DNA of 6,905 nucleotides from an uncultured Eubacteriales bacterium (GTDB taxonomy: Bacteria; Bacillota; Clostridia; Oscillospirales; Oscillospiraceae), in assembly GCA_900543085.1 (NCBI GenBank), contig UQQF01000075.1, positions 1 through 6,905 of the forward strand, given 5' to 3'. The position numbers were made by a program, and so were the translations under genes. This document shows positions 5,446 through 6,905 of the stretch, piece after piece (position 1 is the stretch's first letter; each line of letters starts with the position of its first letter). The notes beneath the pieces are model-generated. The model did no database searches. It was not told where the DNA came from and saw nothing but the letters and a program-made list of their open reading frames with translations.

Positions 5446-5485
5446 AAAAAATACACCTCCGGTGTTAGTCTGTCCACCGGAGGTG
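5446..5485 (-). terminator. gltX terminator hairpin that contains the ypeB RBS
   Basis: cacctccggtg (5454-5464) and caccggaggtg (5475-5485) are exact 11-bp reverse complements with a 10-base loop. On the minus strand the hairpin begins 34 bases after the gltX stop and is followed by TATTTTTTC, the form of an intrinsic terminator. The 3' arm of the transcript contains GGAGGTG, the only good ribosome binding site for ypeB. The 5' arm (CACCUCC) mimics the 16S anti-Shine-Dalgarno. The T-tract lies between this RBS and the GTG start. Termination and RBS masking would therefore act together. Confidence 0.85.
5456..5460 (-). promoter_or_regulatory. Ribosome binding site of ypeB (in the hairpin's 3' arm)
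   Basis: GGAGG, within GGAGGTG, lies 11 bases before the GTG at 5444. It decides that start. It is fully base-paired in the predicted hairpin, so it should be inaccessible when the stem forms. Confidence 0.8.
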
Positions 5486-5519
5486 CAAAAATCTTTGACA
5501 ATATTTTAAGCTGCGCGCC

Positions 5520-6905
5520 TCAGCCGAGCTTGGCGAGAGCGATGTCTATCCTGCGCAGAGCCTCCTCGCGGCCGAGGATGCGGGTTATCTCCACGGCTCC
5601 GCCGGGGGTGACCTGCGTGCCGGAGACGGCGATGCGCTCCGGCCACATGACGGCGGCGTTCTTGACGCCCTCGGCCTCGGCGATGGCCTTCATGGCCTCG
5701 AGTATGGCCTCGTCGTTCCACTCGCAGCTCTCCAGCGCGGCGCGGCACAGGGCGAGGAACCTGGCGCTGCTCTCCAGCGTGCTCTTGCTCTTTTTGTTGA
5801 CGAACAGCTCCGTGCCGTACTCGGGCAGCTCGTCGAAGAAGCCGAGCTTGCCGGGGATGTCCGTGAGCACCTCGGTGCGCTGCTGCAAGAGCGCGGCGAT
5901 GTCGGCGGGGTCAATGGCCGGGTTCTTGACGGTCTGGCGGATGTACGGCTCGGCCACGGCGGCGAACTCCTCGCCGCTCATGGCGCGGATGTACTCGGCG
6001 TTGAACCAGCGGAGCTTTTCGATGTCGAAGATGGCCGGGCTCTTGCTCAGACCCTTGGTGTCGAAGACCTCCTCCAGCTCTTTGAGCGTGTAGATCTCGC
6101 GCTCGCCGCGCGGCGACCAGCCGAGCAGCGCGACGTAGTTCACGATGGCACTGGTGAGGAAGCCCTGCTCCTTCAGGTCCTCATAGCTGGGGTCGCCGTG
6201 GCGCTTGCTCATCTTGTTGTGCGCGTCGCGCATGACGGGCGAGCAGTGGATGTAGGTCGGCACGTCCCAGCCGAAGCCCTCGTAGAGCAGGTTGTACTTC
6301 GGCGCGCTGGACAGGTACTCCGTGCCGCGCACGACGTGGGTTATGCCCATCAGGTGGTCGTCTATGACGTTGGCGAAGTTGTAGGTCGGCAGGCCGTCGC
6401 TCTTCATGAGCACCTGGTCGTCGAGGTCGGCGTTCGGCGCGGTGATGTCGCCGAAGATCTCGTCGTGGAAGGTGGTGGAGCCCTCCTCGGGTATGCGCTG
6501 GCGTATGACAAAGCTCTCGCCCGCGGCAGCGCGCGCGTCGCTCTCCTCCCTGCTCAGGCTGCGGCAGGGGTCGGCGGTCTTTTCAAAGCTGCCCTCGCCG
6601 TCCTCGTGCTCGGTGTGGGAGCAGAAGCAGCGGTAGGCGTGTCCGCGCTCCATGAGCAGCTCGGCGTACTCCATGTAGAGTCCGCGCCGCTCGGTCTGGA
6701 CGTAGGGGCCGACCGGGCCTCCGACGTCGGGGCCCTCGTCGTGGCTGAGGCCGCACTCGGCCAGAGTGCGGTAGATGACGTCCACCGCGCCCTCGACCAG
6801 GCGCCCCTGGTCGGTGTCCTCGATGCGCAGTATGAACTTGCCCTTGTTAGCGCGGGCGATCAGGTAGGTGTACAGCGCGGTGCGCAGGTTGCCGACGTGC
6901 ATGTA
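5520..6905 (-). CDS. gltX: Glutamyl-tRNA synthetase (partial, N-terminus beyond the window)
   Basis: This class I aminoacyl-tRNA synthetase joins glutamate to tRNA-Glu in the cytoplasm. The frame is open to the right edge: a Tyr codon (6903-6905) precedes MHVGNLRTALYTYLIARA. Families normally begin with about 15 residues ending in FAPSPTG before this point, so the true start lies outside and the internal Met is not the start. Visible features, numbered from that Met: the HIGH-type motif HVGN (2-5); ILRIEDTDQGR (24-34); a CFC pair (92-94) and DPCRS (111-115), recalling the zinc-binding insertion although the usual final His is Ser; GLPTYNFANVIDDHLMGITHVVRGTE (170-195); KMSKRHG (230-236); and an alpha-helical anticodon-binding half to the C-terminus (460 residues visible). 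All catalytic motifs are intact. Whether it is discriminating or also charges tRNA-Gln cannot be told here. A hairpin with a T-tract follows its TGA. Confidence 0.96.
   Translation of the reverse strand, partial: YMHVGNLRTALYTYLIARANKGKFILRIEDTDQGRLVEGAVDVIYRTLAECGLSHDEGPDVGGPVGPYVQTERRGLYMEYAELLMERGHAYRCFCSHTEHEDGEGSFEKTADPCRSLSREESDARAAAGESFVIRQRIPEEGSTTFHDEIFGDITAPNADLDDQVLMKSDGLPTYNFANVIDDHLMGITHVVRGTEYLSSAPKYNLLYEGFGWDVPTYIHCSPVMRDAHNKMSKRHGDPSYEDLKEQGFLTSAIVNYVALLGWSPRGEREIYTLKELEEVFDTKGLSKSPAIFDIEKLRWFNAEYIRAMSGEEFAAVAEPYIRQTVKNPAIDPADIAALLQQRTEVLTDIPGKLGFFDELPEYGTELFVNKKSKSTLESSARFLALCRAALESCEWNDEAILEAMKAIAEAEGVKNAAVMWPERIAVSGTQVTPGGAVEITRILGREEALRRIDIALAKLG

Noticed and set aside
5445..5501. 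Longer ypeB from TTG at 5501 or in-frame GTG codons
   Set aside because: These would translate the hairpin, have no RBS, and add 19 atypical residues before the normal basic-hydrophobic YpeB start.

Overview
The window looks like chromosome of a GC-rich, spore-forming Clostridia (Oscillospiraceae-like) bacterium. The pointers are a YpeB-type spore germination protein, an S-layer-homology (SLH) surface protein, strong GGAGG ribosome binding sites, and small secreted proteins with Pro/Thr linkers. No marker gene fixes the species. All recognised genes lie on the minus strand, so transcription runs from right to left.

Reading in that direction: glutamyl-tRNA synthetase (gltX, cut by the right edge); a hairpin followed by a T-tract that also contains the ribosome binding site of the next gene; ypeB (GTG start); a zinc-ribbon/transmembrane/Ig-like protein with its own promoter; a bifurcated terminator; a promoter with a long leader that may encode a 23-residue peptide; a 644-residue secreted protein with three SLH domains; a strong terminator; a membrane-anchored OatA-like SGNH hydrolase; and a bidirectional terminator. 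The leftmost ~280 bases carry no convincing gene. They are a palindrome-rich repeat with a 182-base period.

Apart from gltX, the genes share a cell-envelope theme: spore cortex and germination (YpeB), wall-attached surface protein (SLH), an extracytoplasmic esterase or acetyl-transfer domain (SGNH), and a membrane-anchored Ig-like protein. Most have their own promoter or terminator, so this is a string of mainly monocistronic units rather than one operon. I found no clearly new multi-gene system. The points most worth checking are the ypeB RBS inside a terminator hairpin, the modular palindromic repeat with a variable stem, the possible leader peptide before the SLH gene, and the composition mosaic within the SLH gene.
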